Assembly (NCBI RefSeq): GCF_027627575.1
Contig: NZ_CP114065.1
Coordinates: forward strand, 1,364,001 to 1,428,000
Direction: 5' to 3'
DNA length: 64,000 bases
Origin: Kribbella sp. CA-293567
GTDB lineage: Bacteria; Actinomycetota; Actinomycetes; Propionibacteriales; Kribbellaceae
Below the pieces are notes generated by a model that worked only from the letters and a program-made list of their open reading frames with translations, did not search any database and was not told the origin of the DNA. Positions 10,609 to 19,572 of the stretch are shown in pieces (position 1 is the stretch's first letter; each line of letters starts with the position of its first letter). The translations under genes were made by a program, and so were the position numbers.

Positions 10609-11715
10609 ATGACCGAGATCGAGATCGGCCGCGCGAAGCGCGGGCGGCAGGCCTACGCGTTCGACGACATCGCGATCGTGCCGTCGCGGCGGACCCGCGA
10701 CCCCGAGGAGGTCTCGGTCGCCTGGCAGATCGACGCGTACCGGTTCGAGTTGCCGATCCTGGCCGCGCCGATGGACTCGGTGATGTCGCCGGCCACCGCG
10801 ATCGCGATCGGCAAGGCCGGCGGGGTCGGCGTACTGAACCTCGAGGGCCTCTGGACCCGGTACGACGATCCGACCTCGCTGCTGGAGGAGATCACCACTC
10901 TCGGCAAGGAGCGGGCGACCGTCCGGCTGCAGGAGATCTACTCGGCGCCGATCAAGCCCGAGCTGATCTCCCAGCGGGTGCAGGAGATCCGCGACTCCGG
11001 CGTGACCGTGGCCGGTGCGCTGTCGCCGCAGCGGACGAAGCAGTTCGCCAAGCACGTCGTGGACGCGGGGGTCGACCTGTTCGTCATCCGCGGTACGACG
11101 GTGTCGGCCGAGCACGTCTCGGGCCAGGCCGAGCCGCTGAACCTCAAGCAGTTCATCTACGACCTCGACGTGCCGGTGATCGTCGGTGGCTGCGCGACGC
11201 ACCAGGCCGCGCTGCACCTGATGCGGACCGGCGCGGCCGGCGTACTGGTCGGCTTCGGTGGCGGTGCCGCCCACACGACCCGCAAGGTGCTCGGCGTCGC
11301 CGTACCGATGGCTAGTGCTGTCGCTGACGTTGCTGCTGCCCGGCGCGACTACATGGACGAGTCCGGCGGTCGGTACGTGCATGTCATCGCAGACGGCTCG
11401 GTCGGTCGCTCCGGCGACCTGGCCAAGGCGATCGCCTGTGGCGCCGATGCCGTGATGGTCGGCTCTCCGCTGGCCCGCGCGAGCGACGCTCCCGGCGGTG
11501 GCTTCCACTGGGGTGCCGAGGCCTGGCACGCCGACCTGCCCCGTGGCGAGCGCGTCGAGTTCGGCGTCAGCGGCACGATGGAGCAGATCCTGTTCGGCCC
11601 GTCCTTCGTTCCGGACGGCACGATGAACCTGGTCGGCGCCCTCAAGCGCGCGATGGCGACCACCGGCTACACCGAGCTCAAGGAGTTCCAGCGGGTCGAG
11701 GTGGTCGTCGGTTGA
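10609..11715 (+). CDS. guaB3: IMP dehydrogenase-family protein GuaB3
   Basis: A 368-residue barrel protein related to IMP dehydrogenase but without CBS domains. The N-terminal FDDIAIVPSRRTRDPEEV and AAPMDSVMSP are IMPDH hallmarks. In the catalytic loop the sequence is GFGGGAAHTTR, so the position of the IMPDH cysteine (GPGSICTTR in the neighbouring guaB) is a histidine. This seems typical of the actinobacterial GuaB3 group, whose reaction is less certain than that of GuaB. It overlaps the next hydrolase by 4 nt, so the two genes are probably one transcript. Confidence 0.92.
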   Translation: MTEIEIGRAKRGRQAYAFDDIAIVPSRRTRDPEEVSVAWQIDAYRFELPILAAPMDSVMSPATAIAIGKAGGVGVLNLEGLWTRYDDPTSLLEEITTLGKERATVRLQEIYSAPIKPELISQRVQEIRDSGVTVAGALSPQRTKQFAKHVVDAGVDLFVIRGTTVSAEHVSGQAEPLNLKQFIYDLDVPVIVGGCATHQAALHLMRTGAAGVLVGFGGGAAHTTRKVLGVAVPMASAVADVAAARRDYMDESGGRYVHVIADGSVGRSGDLAKAIACGADAVMVGSPLARASDAPGGGFHWGAEAWHADLPRGERVEFGVSGTMEQILFGPSFVPDGTMNLVGALKRAMATTGYTELKEFQRVEVVVG

Positions 11716-12446
11716 CCACCGGCGTCCTGCTGCTGCACGGGTCGAGCGGGAAGCCCGATCTCGACCGTGCGGCTGTCCTCAGGGCCGCCGGGTACGACGT
11801 CGTCGCGCCGCAGTGGTTCGACGGGCCGATCAGCGAGATCCCGCTGGAGTCCTTCCCGCTGGACGAGTTGGCTGATCGCAACGACCGGCTGACCGTGATG
11901 GGCATGTCCTACGGCGCCGTGGCCGCGTTGCTGCTCGGCAGCTTCGACGAGCGCGTCGACGCCGTGGTCGCGATCGCGCCCGGCGCCCACGTGTGGGGCT
12001 GGATCGGAGCCGGCGAGCAGACCTCGATGTTCACCCGGCAGGGCGAACCGCTGCCGTTCGTGCCGTTCGATCCCGACTGGGAGCCGGCCGACGATCCGCC
12101 GAGCTACCTCGGGCTCTACTGCCGGTCGCTCGAGCGGTACGCCGCCCAGGCCGAGGCGGCGCAGATTCCGGTCGAGCGGTTCAAGGGCGACCTCCTGCTG
12201 CTCGCCGGTGGTGACGACCAGCTCTGGCCGTCGGTACGGTTCGCGGAGCAGCTCGCGCTGCGGCGCGGCAACCTGCTCACCCAGGTGCTGGTCAACGGCG
12301 CGGCCGGGCACCGGATCGTGTTTCCGGGCGAGGACGTCAAGACCGCCGGGCAGCGGATGGCCCGCGGCGGCACCGAGGTGGCCGACCGGGCCTTCGGCGG
12401 GCAGTCCTGGGCAGTTGTCGATCGGGTCCTGGCCGGGACGCGCTGA
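11712..12446 (+). CDS. Alpha/beta hydrolase, BAAT/dienelactone-hydrolase-like
   Basis: A 244-residue alpha/beta hydrolase beginning TTGVLLLHGSSGKPD. The nucleophile elbow is GMSYGA (serine near residue 71), an aspartate is in GGDDQLWPS, and a histidine is in GAAGHRI. The acid/His arrangement and length resemble acyl-CoA thioesterase BAAT C-terminal domains. The start is a rare TTG at 11712 that overlaps the guaB3 stop, with GAGGTGG upstream. Substrate is unknown; coupling to guaB3 does not by itself indicate a purine role. Confidence 0.75.
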   Translation: MTTGVLLLHGSSGKPDLDRAAVLRAAGYDVVAPQWFDGPISEIPLESFPLDELADRNDRLTVMGMSYGAVAALLLGSFDERVDAVVAIAPGAHVWGWIGAGEQTSMFTRQGEPLPFVPFDPDWEPADDPPSYLGLYCRSLERYAAQAEAAQIPVERFKGDLLLLAGGDDQLWPSVRFAEQLALRRGNLLTQVLVNGAAGHRIVFPGEDVKTAGQRMARGGTEVADRAFGGQSWAVVDRVLAGTR

Positions 12447-12498
12447 CCAGGTAGCTTGGCGACGACCTGGAATGGATGGATCTGGAAGGATTGGTCGC

Positions 12499-12906
12499 AT
12501 GGGACTGTTCAGCAGCCGCCGTACCGAGGTCGACAACGTGGTGCAGGCCGAGGCGCGGACCCGGTTGACCTCGGAGGACGTCGACCAGATCCGTTTTCTG
12601 CTCACCACCAAGAAGAAGGTGGTCGCGGTCAAGTACGTGCGGGACCGGACCGGGATCCACCTGAAGCACGCGAAGGACCTGGTCGACGACATCCAGCTCG
12701 GCCGCTACGTCCCGCCGGTGACAGACACTCCGGTACTGCGGGTGCCCGGCAACAATCTGGCCGAGCGGACCCGTGCGCTCAAGGCGGCAGGCGACCTGCA
12801 CCAGGCCACCGCGCTGGTGGTCAGCGAGACCGGCATGACGGAGCTGGAGGCCGGCCTCTTCGTCGGCGCCCTGCACGCCGAGAACCGTGGCCTGCAGGAC
12901 TCCTAG
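12499..12906 (+). CDS. Ribosomal protein L7/L12 C-terminal-domain-like protein
   Basis: A 135-residue protein. Residues about 35-68 (KKKVVAVKYVRDRTGIHLKHAK, then a short helix) follow the L7/L12 C-terminal fold pattern VIKAVREITGLGLKEAK. The rest is helical and unassigned. It lacks the L12 N-terminal dimerisation domain, so it is not the ribosomal stalk protein itself. ATG 12499 is set by GGAAGGA nine nt upstream. It ends 32 bp before a convergent TPR gene. Function unknown. Confidence 0.65.
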   Translation: MGLFSSRRTEVDNVVQAEARTRLTSEDVDQIRFLLTTKKKVVAVKYVRDRTGIHLKHAKDLVDDIQLGRYVPPVTDTPVLRVPGNNLAERTRALKAAGDLHQATALVVSETGMTELEAGLFVGALHAENRGLQDS

Positions 12907-12938
12907 CAGCTACGACTGCTGGGCGGGACTGCCGGGAA

Positions 12939-14378
12939 CTACAACTGCGCGGCGGCCTCGTGCGCGTCCTGTGACCCGGTGAAGTCGCCCTTCGCGGCCA
13001 GCAGATCACCGTGGTGCCGCAGGCAGGCGCCGGCCAGCACCTTCATCTCGAGATCCGTCATCGTGAACGGGATCAGCGCGGTCGCGACCTCGGCACTCCA
13101 GCCGGCTAGGTCGAGCGCCATCTCGATCTGCCCGCTCGCGTGGTACGCGCCGGAGATGTCGAGCAGCACCTTGGCCCAGATCGGGGCGTAGGTACTGGTC
13201 TCGTACCGCATCCGGTGCGACTCGCGCTCCGACGAGATCGCGAACAGGTAGTGCGCCTCGAGTCCCAGCGTCAGCGCCGCCTCGGTGTCGTGCGCGAGCA
13301 TCGGGCGGACCAGTTCGGCCAGCTCGGTGGCCCGGACCGCGGCCGACTCGGGATCGGTCCGGCCGGAGACCGTCGCCAGGGTCATTCCCGGCGCCGGCTC
13401 GCTCAGCGCCACCAGCCGGAAGTACTGCTCGTACGGCCCGAGCTTGATCTCGGCCGTCTCCAGCGCTGTGGTCAGTGACGGCGGGATGCCGCGATCCAGC
13501 TCCTCCGCGACCAGGGCGGCTGTAGCCGGATCGGTCGCGTGCGCCGTCCGCAGGCAGTTCTCGCCCTCGAGCACGCGGCCGACGATCCCGAGATGCTTGC
13601 CCTTGCGGGTGAGAGCGGCGACCAGCGTGCGCAGGTCCGTCGCCGACTCCGAGTCGGCCAGCGTGTCGGCGGTGGTCAGGCCGACCTCGTCGGCCTCCAG
13701 TGCGAGATCCAGCCGGCCGTTGGCGGCGTGGATGTCGGCCGAGACGGCGGTCGCCGAGCAGAGGTAGCGCGCGTACGTCAGGGACTGTGAGCTGGCGTTG
13801 ATCTGGTCGGCCAGTTGGAGGAACAGCTGGGTGGCCGCGTCGGCGGAGGCGACGGCCAGCGCCGGATCGCCGTACCGGCGCAGGATCAGGGCGTTCATCG
13901 CGAGCACCCGGGCGAAGTCGGGCTGGTGCAGGATGCCGTCCTTGCCGCCGACCAGTTGGCCGTAGGCGATCACCGCGCCGTCCATCTCCAGGACCGCGGT
14001 GGCCCCGCGGCCACGATGCGCCTGCGTCATCGCACGCCGAGCCCGGACGTCGGCCAGCAGCGAGGTGCTGTCCAGTACGCCGGCATCGCTCAGCTCGGTG
14101 TACCCGAGTTGGGCCTCGTGCAGCGCGGCAAGCGCTTCCTCGTGCCGGCCCGAGGCGTTCAGGGAGCCGGCCAGCTCGTACTGCGTCGCCGCCATCAGGT
14201 GCTTGGCCTCGTAGTGGTCGGGGCGATCCCCGGCCCGCTCCCTGGCCAGCTCGATGACACGTTGCTGATAAGGCCCGGCCTCGTCGGCGCGACCCTCCTC
14301 GATCAGCACCTGGGCCGTCTGCAGAGCCTCGCCGAGTTCGTCCTCAGGGGGCGTCCAGAGCCCCCCGCTGTCCACCAT
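12939..14378 (-). CDS. Tetratricopeptide-like repeat protein
   Basis: A 479-residue soluble helical protein with TPR-type pairs (for example AGSLNASGRHEEALAALHEAQ near residue 70, and ARVLAMNALILRRYGDPALAVA near residue 155). No catalytic domain, signal or membrane segment is visible, so it is probably a cytoplasmic scaffold. ATG at 14378 is preferred because AAGGGGTGG precedes it; an in-frame GTG lies at 14399. Divergent from gabD2. Confidence 0.65.
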   Translation of the reverse strand: MVDSGGLWTPPEDELGEALQTAQVLIEEGRADEAGPYQQRVIELARERAGDRPDHYEAKHLMAATQYELAGSLNASGRHEEALAALHEAQLGYTELSDAGVLDSTSLLADVRARRAMTQAHRGRGATAVLEMDGAVIAYGQLVGGKDGILHQPDFARVLAMNALILRRYGDPALAVASADAATQLFLQLADQINASSQSLTYARYLCSATAVSADIHAANGRLDLALEADEVGLTTADTLADSESATDLRTLVAALTRKGKHLGIVGRVLEGENCLRTAHATDPATAALVAEELDRGIPPSLTTALETAEIKLGPYEQYFRLVALSEPAPGMTLATVSGRTDPESAAVRATELAELVRPMLAHDTEAALTLGLEAHYLFAISSERESHRMRYETSTYAPIWAKVLLDISGAYHASGQIEMALDLAGWSAEVATALIPFTMTDLEMKVLAGACLRHHGDLLAAKGDFTGSQDAHEAAAQL

Positions 14379-14505
14379 CTCTACGTTCCACCCCTTCACA
14401 GGTTCAATCGCTCACCCTAGCGCCAACAGCCGTCAACATGTGTGCGTTCGGCGCCGGAACATCAGTGCCGTGGCACCCGGGTGCTGCCGGGCACCAGTCG
14501 CGCTA

Positions 14506-14535
14506 CTGACACAAGCTGTTACCGGCAGGTAGCCT
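14506..14535 (+). promoter_or_regulatory. gabD2 promoter, leaderless type
   Basis: -35 CTGACA (14506-14511), an 18-nt spacer and -10 TAGCCT (14530-14535), then 6 nt to the ATG at 14542. No Shine-Dalgarno is visible, so the transcript probably starts at the initiation codon. Confidence 0.65.
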
Positions 14536-14541
14536 GGGTGG

Positions 14542-16134
14542 ATGAGCGAGCAGACCTCGATCCCGGCCGACCCCGAGCTCGACCCGACCGCGTCGTACGC
14601 CACCGACCAGTCGGTGATCCGCCGGCTGGCCGGTCTGTTGCGCGCCTCGGCGGGAACCCGCACCTCCTACGCGCCGGCGACCGGGCAACCGGTGGCCGAG
14701 TTGCCGCTGTCCGATCCGGACGACGTACTGGCCGCGGTCCGGTCCGCGCGCAAGACGCAGCGGAGCTGGAAGGGCACCTCGATCGCCGATCGCGCCGCCA
14801 TCCTGCTGCGCTACCACGACCTGGTGCTGGACCACCGGCACGAACTCGTCGACCTGGTGATCGTCGAGTCCGGCAAGGCGCGCAAGCAGGCCTTCGAGGA
14901 GGTCGCGCACGTCGCGCTGACCGCCCGGTACTACGGCCGCAAGGGCCCCGAACTGCTCGCGCCGCAGCGCAAGCTGGGCATGTTCCCGGTGCTCACCCGA
15001 GCCGAGCAGCGGTTCGTGCCGAAGGGTGTCGTCGGCATCATCTCGCCCTGGAACTATCCGCTCAGCATGGCGATGGCCGACGGACTGCCGGCGATCATGG
15101 CCGGCAACACCGTCGTACACAAGCCGGACAGCCAGACCCCGCTGACCGCGCTGCGCGCGATCGAACTGCTCTACGAAGCAGGCCTGCCGCGCGACGCCTG
15201 GCAGCCGGTCAACGGCGACGGCCCGACGGTCGGCGGCGCGCTCATCCAGAACGCCGACTACATCTGCTTCACCGGCTCGACCAAGACCGGCAAGCTGGTC
15301 GCCAAGCAGGCCGGCGAACGCCTGATCGGCTGCAGTCTCGAGCTCGGCGGCAAGAACCCGATGCTCGTGCTGCGCGATGCCGACGTGAACCGTGCGGCCG
15401 AGGGCGCGGTCCGGGCGTGCTTCGCCAGCGCTGGTCAGTTGTGCGTCTCGATGGAGCGGCTGTACGTCGCCGACCAGGTCTACGACGCGTTCGTCACCGC
15501 GTTCGTCGACCGGGTGAAGCGGATCAAGCTCTCGGCCGGTACGGGCTGGGACGTCGACATGGGCTCGCTCATCTCCAAGGCCCAGCTCGACACGGTCAGC
15601 CGGCACGTCGACAACGCGCGCGATCGCGGTGCCGTCGTACTGGCCGGCGGGAAGGCGCGACCCGACATCGGCCCGCTCTTCTACGAGCCGACCGTGCTGT
15701 CCGGAGTGACCCCGGAGATGGAGTGCTTCGACCACGAGACGTTCGGGCCGGTGGTCTCGGTCTACCGGTTCTCCGACGAGGCCGAGGCGATCGCGCGGGC
15801 CAACGAGGGGGAGTACGGGCTGAACGCGAGCGTCTGGACCAAGGACGGCCGTCGCGGCCGCGCGATCGCGGCCCAGCTGGTGGCCGGCACCGTCAACGTC
15901 AACGAGGGCTACGCCGCCACCTTCGGCTCGATCGACACCCCGATGGGCGGGATGCGCTCCTCCGGCCTCGGCCGCCGCCAGGGCGCCGAAGGCCTCCGCC
16001 GGTACGTCGACCCGCAGGCGATCGCCACCCAGCGGGTGCTCCCGATCGCCGCCTCGCACGGACTCAAGGACGAGGCCTACGCCGAACTGATGACCGGAGC
16101 CCTGCGAGTGCTGAAGAAACTGGGCCGAGCATGA
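14542..16134 (+). CDS. gabD2: Succinic semialdehyde dehydrogenase (NADP+), GabD2 type
   Basis: A 530-residue aldehyde dehydrogenase. The cofactor region includes ISPWNYPLSMAM and GNTVVHKPDSQTP; FTGSTKTGKLV binds the dinucleotide; the general base Glu is in LELGGKNP; the catalytic Cys is in AGQLCVSMER. Overall similarity is to the mycobacterial GabD2 type, which oxidises succinic semialdehyde to succinate. The stop overlaps the GMC oxidoreductase start (ATGA), making a two-gene operon. Confidence 0.88.
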   Translation: MSEQTSIPADPELDPTASYATDQSVIRRLAGLLRASAGTRTSYAPATGQPVAELPLSDPDDVLAAVRSARKTQRSWKGTSIADRAAILLRYHDLVLDHRHELVDLVIVESGKARKQAFEEVAHVALTARYYGRKGPELLAPQRKLGMFPVLTRAEQRFVPKGVVGIISPWNYPLSMAMADGLPAIMAGNTVVHKPDSQTPLTALRAIELLYEAGLPRDAWQPVNGDGPTVGGALIQNADYICFTGSTKTGKLVAKQAGERLIGCSLELGGKNPMLVLRDADVNRAAEGAVRACFASAGQLCVSMERLYVADQVYDAFVTAFVDRVKRIKLSAGTGWDVDMGSLISKAQLDTVSRHVDNARDRGAVVLAGGKARPDIGPLFYEPTVLSGVTPEMECFDHETFGPVVSVYRFSDEAEAIARANEGEYGLNASVWTKDGRRGRAIAAQLVAGTVNVNEGYAATFGSIDTPMGGMRSSGLGRRQGAEGLRRYVDPQAIATQRVLPIAASHGLKDEAYAELMTGALRVLKKLGRA

Positions 16135-17843
16135 TCCATGACCACGACGTCATCGTGATCGGATCGGGATTCGGCGGCAGTGTGAGTGCGCTGAGACTGG
16201 TCGAGAAGGGCTACGACGTCGGGGTCCTGGAGGCCGGGCCGCGGTTCGAGGACCAGGGGTTCGCGAAGAACTCCTGGGACACCAAGCGGTTTCTCTTCGC
16301 ACCGAAGTTCGGCATGTACGGCATCCAGCGGATCAGCGCGCTGCGCGACGTGATCATCCTGTCCGGCGCCGGGGTCGGCGGCGGCAGCCTGGTCTACGCC
16401 AACACCCTGTACGAGCCGCCGCGCGCGTTCTACGCCGACAAGCAGTGGGCCCACATCACCGACTGGCGAAGCGAGCTCGCCCCGTACTACGACCAGGCGA
16501 AGCGGATGCTCGGCGTCACCACCTATCCCGGCTTCACCCCGGCGGACAAGGTGATGAAGCAGGTCGCCGACGACATGGGGGTGGGGGACACCTTCCATCC
16601 GACCCCGGTCGGCGTGTTCTTCGGTGAGCCCGGCGTCGAGGTGGACGACCCGTTCTTCGGTGGTGCCGGTCCCCGGCGTTCGGGCTGCACCGACTGCGGC
16701 GAGTGCATGACCGGCTGCCGGCACAACGCCAAGAACACGCTGACCAAGAACTACCTGTACCTGGCCGAGAAGGCCGGCGCCCAGGTGTATCCGATGACCA
16801 CGGTGACGTCGGTCGAGGAGCTGCCCGGCGGCGGCTACGCGATCGAGACCCGGCGGACGTCGAACCGGAAGCTGGTCCGCAGGTTCACCGCCCAGCAGGT
16901 GATCTTCGCTGCCTCCGCCCTCGGCACCGCGAAGCTCCTGCACCGGATGAAGGACCAGGGCAAGCTGCCGCACCTGTCCGACCGGCTCGGCGTGCTGACC
17001 CGGACGAACTCCGAGTCGCTGCTCGGAGCCATCGCCCGCGACCGGGACGTCGACTACTCCCGTGGCGTCGCGATCACCTCGTCGTTCCACCCCGACGACA
17101 TCACCCACATCGAGCCGGTCCGGTACGGCCGCGGCAGCAACGTGATGTCGCTGCTGCAGACCGTCCTGACCGATGGCGGCGGCGACCGGCCACGCTGGCG
17201 CACCTGGCTGCGCGAGCTGGGTGTCCAGCGCAAGAACCTGCGCCGGCTGTACGACCTGAAGCACTGGTCCGAGCGGACCGTGATCGCGCTGGTGATGCAG
17301 ACCGAGGACAACTCGATCACCACCTTCGGCAAGCGGGACCGGTTCGGCCGCTGGCGGCTGACCTCGAAACAGGGCCACGGCGCCCCGAACCCGTCCTGGA
17401 TCCCGGTCGCCAACGAGGTGGTCCGCCGGATGGCCAAGCTGATGGGCGGTACGCCGGGTGGCACCATCGGCGAACCGTTCAACGTGCCGATGACGGCGCA
17501 CTTCATCGGCGGCTGCGCGATCGGCGACTCCGCCGCGACCGGCGTGGTCGATCCGTACCACCGGGTCTACGGGCATCCGGGGCTGCACATCGTGGACGGC
17601 TCGACCATCTCGGCGAACCTGGGCGTCAACCCGTCGCTGACCATCACGGCGCAGGCCGAGCGGGCGTTGTCCTTCTGGCCCAACAAGGGCGACGAGGACA
17701 GTCGGCCGGCGCCCGGATCGGAGTACCGGAGGGTGGCGGCGGTCACACCGCGCAAGCCGGTGGTGCCCGCCGAAGCTCCCGGAGCACTGCGACTTCCTAT
17801 TGTCGAGATCACCGGTCCGGAACGCGCTGTAACGCAACCGTGA
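16131..17843 (+). CDS. choD: GMC-family FAD oxidoreductase with Fe-S motif, ChoD-like
   Basis: A 570-residue flavoprotein. The Rossmann motif VIGSGFGGSVSA is at the N-terminus, SGAGVGGGSLVYAN is the second GMC motif, and the C-terminus has VDPYHRVYGHPGLHIVDGS plus NPSLTITAQAERA. It carries CxxCxxCxxxC (Cys186, 189, 192, 196), a ferredoxin-like cluster motif not found in classical secreted cholesterol oxidases. No signal peptide. It corresponds in place and type to mycobacterial choD near guaB2-guaB3. True substrate is uncertain; the 'cholesterol oxidase' name should be read as family only. Confidence 0.8.
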   Translation: MIHDHDVIVIGSGFGGSVSALRLVEKGYDVGVLEAGPRFEDQGFAKNSWDTKRFLFAPKFGMYGIQRISALRDVIILSGAGVGGGSLVYANTLYEPPRAFYADKQWAHITDWRSELAPYYDQAKRMLGVTTYPGFTPADKVMKQVADDMGVGDTFHPTPVGVFFGEPGVEVDDPFFGGAGPRRSGCTDCGECMTGCRHNAKNTLTKNYLYLAEKAGAQVYPMTTVTSVEELPGGGYAIETRRTSNRKLVRRFTAQQVIFAASALGTAKLLHRMKDQGKLPHLSDRLGVLTRTNSESLLGAIARDRDVDYSRGVAITSSFHPDDITHIEPVRYGRGSNVMSLLQTVLTDGGGDRPRWRTWLRELGVQRKNLRRLYDLKHWSERTVIALVMQTEDNSITTFGKRDRFGRWRLTSKQGHGAPNPSWIPVANEVVRRMAKLMGGTPGGTIGEPFNVPMTAHFIGGCAIGDSAATGVVDPYHRVYGHPGLHIVDGSTISANLGVNPSLTITAQAERALSFWPNKGDEDSRPAPGSEYRRVAAVTPRKPVVPAEAPGALRLPIVEITGPERAVTQP

Positions 17844-17858
17844 CGCACTGACGGCAAG

Positions 17859-17885
17859 GCCCGGTAATCCGTGAGGTTACCGGGC
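17859..17885 (+). terminator. Hairpin directly after the GMC gene
   Basis: GCCCGGTAA (17859-17867), a 9-nt loop, TTACCGGGC (17877-17885). Perfect 9-bp stem starting 16 nt after the stop codon. Confidence 0.65.
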
Positions 17886-17911
17886 AGTCAACCAAGTCCG
17901 GGGGAAATGAA

Positions 17912-17939
17912 AAAGGCTCAGGATTTCTCCTGAGCCTTT
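17912..17939 (+). terminator. Second hairpin, 12-bp stem with TTTC loop
   Basis: AAAGGCTCAGGA (17912-17923), loop TTTC, then the exact complement ending CCTTT at 17939. It is typical of an intrinsic terminator and A/T-flanked on both sides, so it can work on either strand. Confidence 0.8.
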
Positions 17940-17950
17940 CTCACAAAAGG

Positions 17951-18065
17951 GAGAAGACCCCTCGGGAACGTTTCCGCCCAAATCGTTTCCCAAGGGGCCT
18001 TCTCAAGCCGGGGTGAGGCGCCCGGCGCTTTGGGATCGGGTCGCCAACCATAGCTGGCGACCCGA
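17951..18065. other. Two further stem-loops in the 500-bp gap before bioB
   Basis: An imperfect long stem pairs 17951-17970 with 17984-18004 (GAGAAG...CGTTTCCC side). A perfect 11-bp stem, TCGGGTCGCCA (18036-18046), pairs with 18055-18065 around an 8-nt loop. Together with the two upstream hairpins this gives four structures in 207 bp. No tRNA or protein-coding signal is seen; the gap could encode a small structured RNA. The rest of the gap up to the bioB leader holds nothing I recognise. Confidence 0.5.
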
Positions 18066-18307
18066 GCTCGTGATCCTCACTCTACTACCGATTCGAGCCA
18101 TTTCGACCTCTGCGCGGTGACCGTAATCACTCTGCGTGCTGTTCGTAATGTGCGACCTTTCAGTCGCTCCTCGTAATCGAGAAGTGGTGTTCTTGCGTTC
18201 ACCGCCTCTGCACACATCAACGAGGCCGTTCACCAGGGGTTACGAGATTCCGAAAAAGTTTTTTCCGGGCCGTGACGCCCCTCGCAGCGCCGACGCTGGG
18301 CCTGCCT

Positions 18308-18313
18308 TACTGT
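18308..18313 (+). promoter_or_regulatory. bioB -10-like box TACTGT
   Basis: TACTGT lies 30 nt upstream of bioB. The same TTACTGTG octamer occurs upstream of bioA (23097-23104), so it may be a shared promoter or operator element of the biotin genes. Confidence 0.4.
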
Positions 18314-18343
18314 GAGCCGACCGTCCGATCAGGCAGGAGAACA

Positions 18344-19339
18344 ATGACCGACATCCTCGAGGTTGCCCGTGAGCAGGTTCTGGAGCAAGGGATCGGCCTC
18401 ACCCAGGAGCAGTTGGTCGAGGTACTGCGCTCGCCGGACGAGCAGCTGGACGACCTGCTCGCGCTGGCCCACGAAGTCCGGGTCAAGTGGTGCGGTGAGG
18501 AGGTCGAGGTCGAGGGGATCATCTCGCTGAAGACCGGCGGCTGCCCCGAGGACTGTCACTTCTGCTCCCAGTCCGGCCAGTTCACCTCGCCGGTCCGCGC
18601 GGTCTGGCTGAACATCCCGGAGCTGGTGGAGGCCGCCAAGGAGACCGCGAAGACCGGTGCGACCGAGTTCTGCATCGTCGCCGCCGTCCGCGGTCCGGAC
18701 GCCCGGCTGATGGCGCAGGTGAAGGCCGGCATCGAGGCGATCCGCGCCGAGGTCGAGATCAACATCGCCTGCTCGCTCGGGATGCTGACCCAGGAGCAGG
18801 TGGACGAGCTCAAGGCGATGGGCGTGCACCGCTACAACCACAACCTGGAGTCGGCCCGCTCGTACTTCGGCGACGTGGTCACCACGCACTCCTTCGAGGA
18901 GCGCTGGGACACCTGCCTGATGGTGCGCGAGTCCGGCATGGAGCTGTGCTGCGGCGGTCTGGTCGGGATGGGCGAGTCGCTGGAGCAGCGCGCCGAGCTC
19001 GCCGCGCAGCTGGCCGAGCTGGAGCCGCACGAGGTGCCGCTGAACTTCCTCAACCCGCGCCCGGGCACGCCGTTCGGCGACATGGAGATCATGGCCGGCA
19101 AGGACGCGCTGCGCACGATCGCCGCGTTCCGGCTGGCGATGCCGAGGACCGTCCTGCGGTACGCCGGTGGCCGGGAGCTGACCCTGGGCGACCTCGGCAC
19201 CCGCGAGGGCCTGCTCGGTGGCATCAACGCCGTCATCGTCGGCAACTACCTGACGACGCTGGGACGTTCGGCGACTGCCGACCTGGACCTGCTGGCCGAG
19301 CTGAAGATGCCGGTGAAGGAACTCCAGAAGACGCTATGA
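18344..19339 (+). CDS. bioB: Biotin synthase BioB
   Basis: A 331-residue radical SAM enzyme that inserts sulfur into dethiobiotin. The CxxxCxxC cluster ligands are Cys67, Cys71 and Cys74 ([13 protein letters not shown]). ATG 18344 follows AGGAGA; an in-frame upstream GTG is not supported. The C-terminus is of actinobacterial type and the gene overlaps the bsaP gene by 4 nt, matching the mycobacterial arrangement in which BioB needs the auxiliary protein. bioA, bioF and bioD lie 4-7 kb downstream. Confidence 0.96.
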   Translation: MTDILEVAREQVLEQGIGLTQEQLVEVLRSPDEQLDDLLALAHEVRVKWCGEEVEVEGIISLKTGGCPEDCHFCSQSGQFTSPVRAVWLNIPELVEAAKETAKTGATEFCIVAAVRGPDARLMAQVKAGIEAIRAEVEINIACSLGMLTQEQVDELKAMGVHRYNHNLESARSYFGDVVTTHSFEERWDTCLMVRESGMELCCGGLVGMGESLEQRAELAAQLAELEPHEVPLNFLNPRPGTPFGDMEIMAGKDALRTIAAFRLAMPRTVLRYAGGRELTLGDLGTREGLLGGINAVIVGNYLTTLGRSATADLDLLAELKMPVKELQKTL

Positions 19340-19563
19340 CCGCAGCTGACGGTCCGGCCGCGCCGTACTGCGGTCACTGCGGCCGGGAACTGGCCGGCGG
19401 CGGTCACGACGACTGCCGCCGGGCGCTCGCCCTGGAGCCGCCCCGGTACTGCGCCGAGTGCCGGCGCCGGATGATCGTGCAGGTCAGCCCGATGGAGTGG
19501 ACCGCGCGCTGCTCCGTGCACGGTGAGCTGAACTCGGCCGGAGAGCGGAGTCCGGCGCGGTAG
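19336..19563 (+). CDS. bsaP: Biotin synthase auxiliary protein BsaP
   Basis: A 75-residue Cys-rich protein with CGHCGREL (near residue 12), a single Cys in [15 protein letters not shown] (near residue 39) and a late Cys in TARCSVHG. It starts inside the bioB stop codon. Small proteins of this pattern next to bioB in actinobacteria are the recently described BsaP, an iron-sulfur partner needed for BioB activity. Assignment rests on position and cysteine pattern. Confidence 0.82.
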   Translation: MTAADGPAAPYCGHCGRELAGGGHDDCRRALALEPPRYCAECRRRMIVQVSPMEWTARCSVHGELNSAGERSPAR

Positions 19564-19566
19564 GGT
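19561..19566 (+). promoter_or_regulatory. -10 box TAGGGT, possible leaderless start of MiaA-like gene
   Basis: TAGGGT is 6 nt before the ATG at 19573 and overlaps the bsaP stop codon. No ribosome-binding site is visible. Confidence 0.45.
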
Positions 19567-19572
19567 TGAAAC

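Noticed and set aside
18036..18110. tRNA-like cloverleaf
   Set aside because: Only the first stem is perfect; no acceptor stem or T-loop can be built.
18003..18233. 76-codon minus-strand ORF between choD and bioB
   Set aside because: Sits within hairpins, no ribosome-binding site, no similarity.
18251..18269. Terminator-like A/T run before bioB
   Set aside because: Arms around the A and T runs do not pair cleanly and there is no T-tract on either side.
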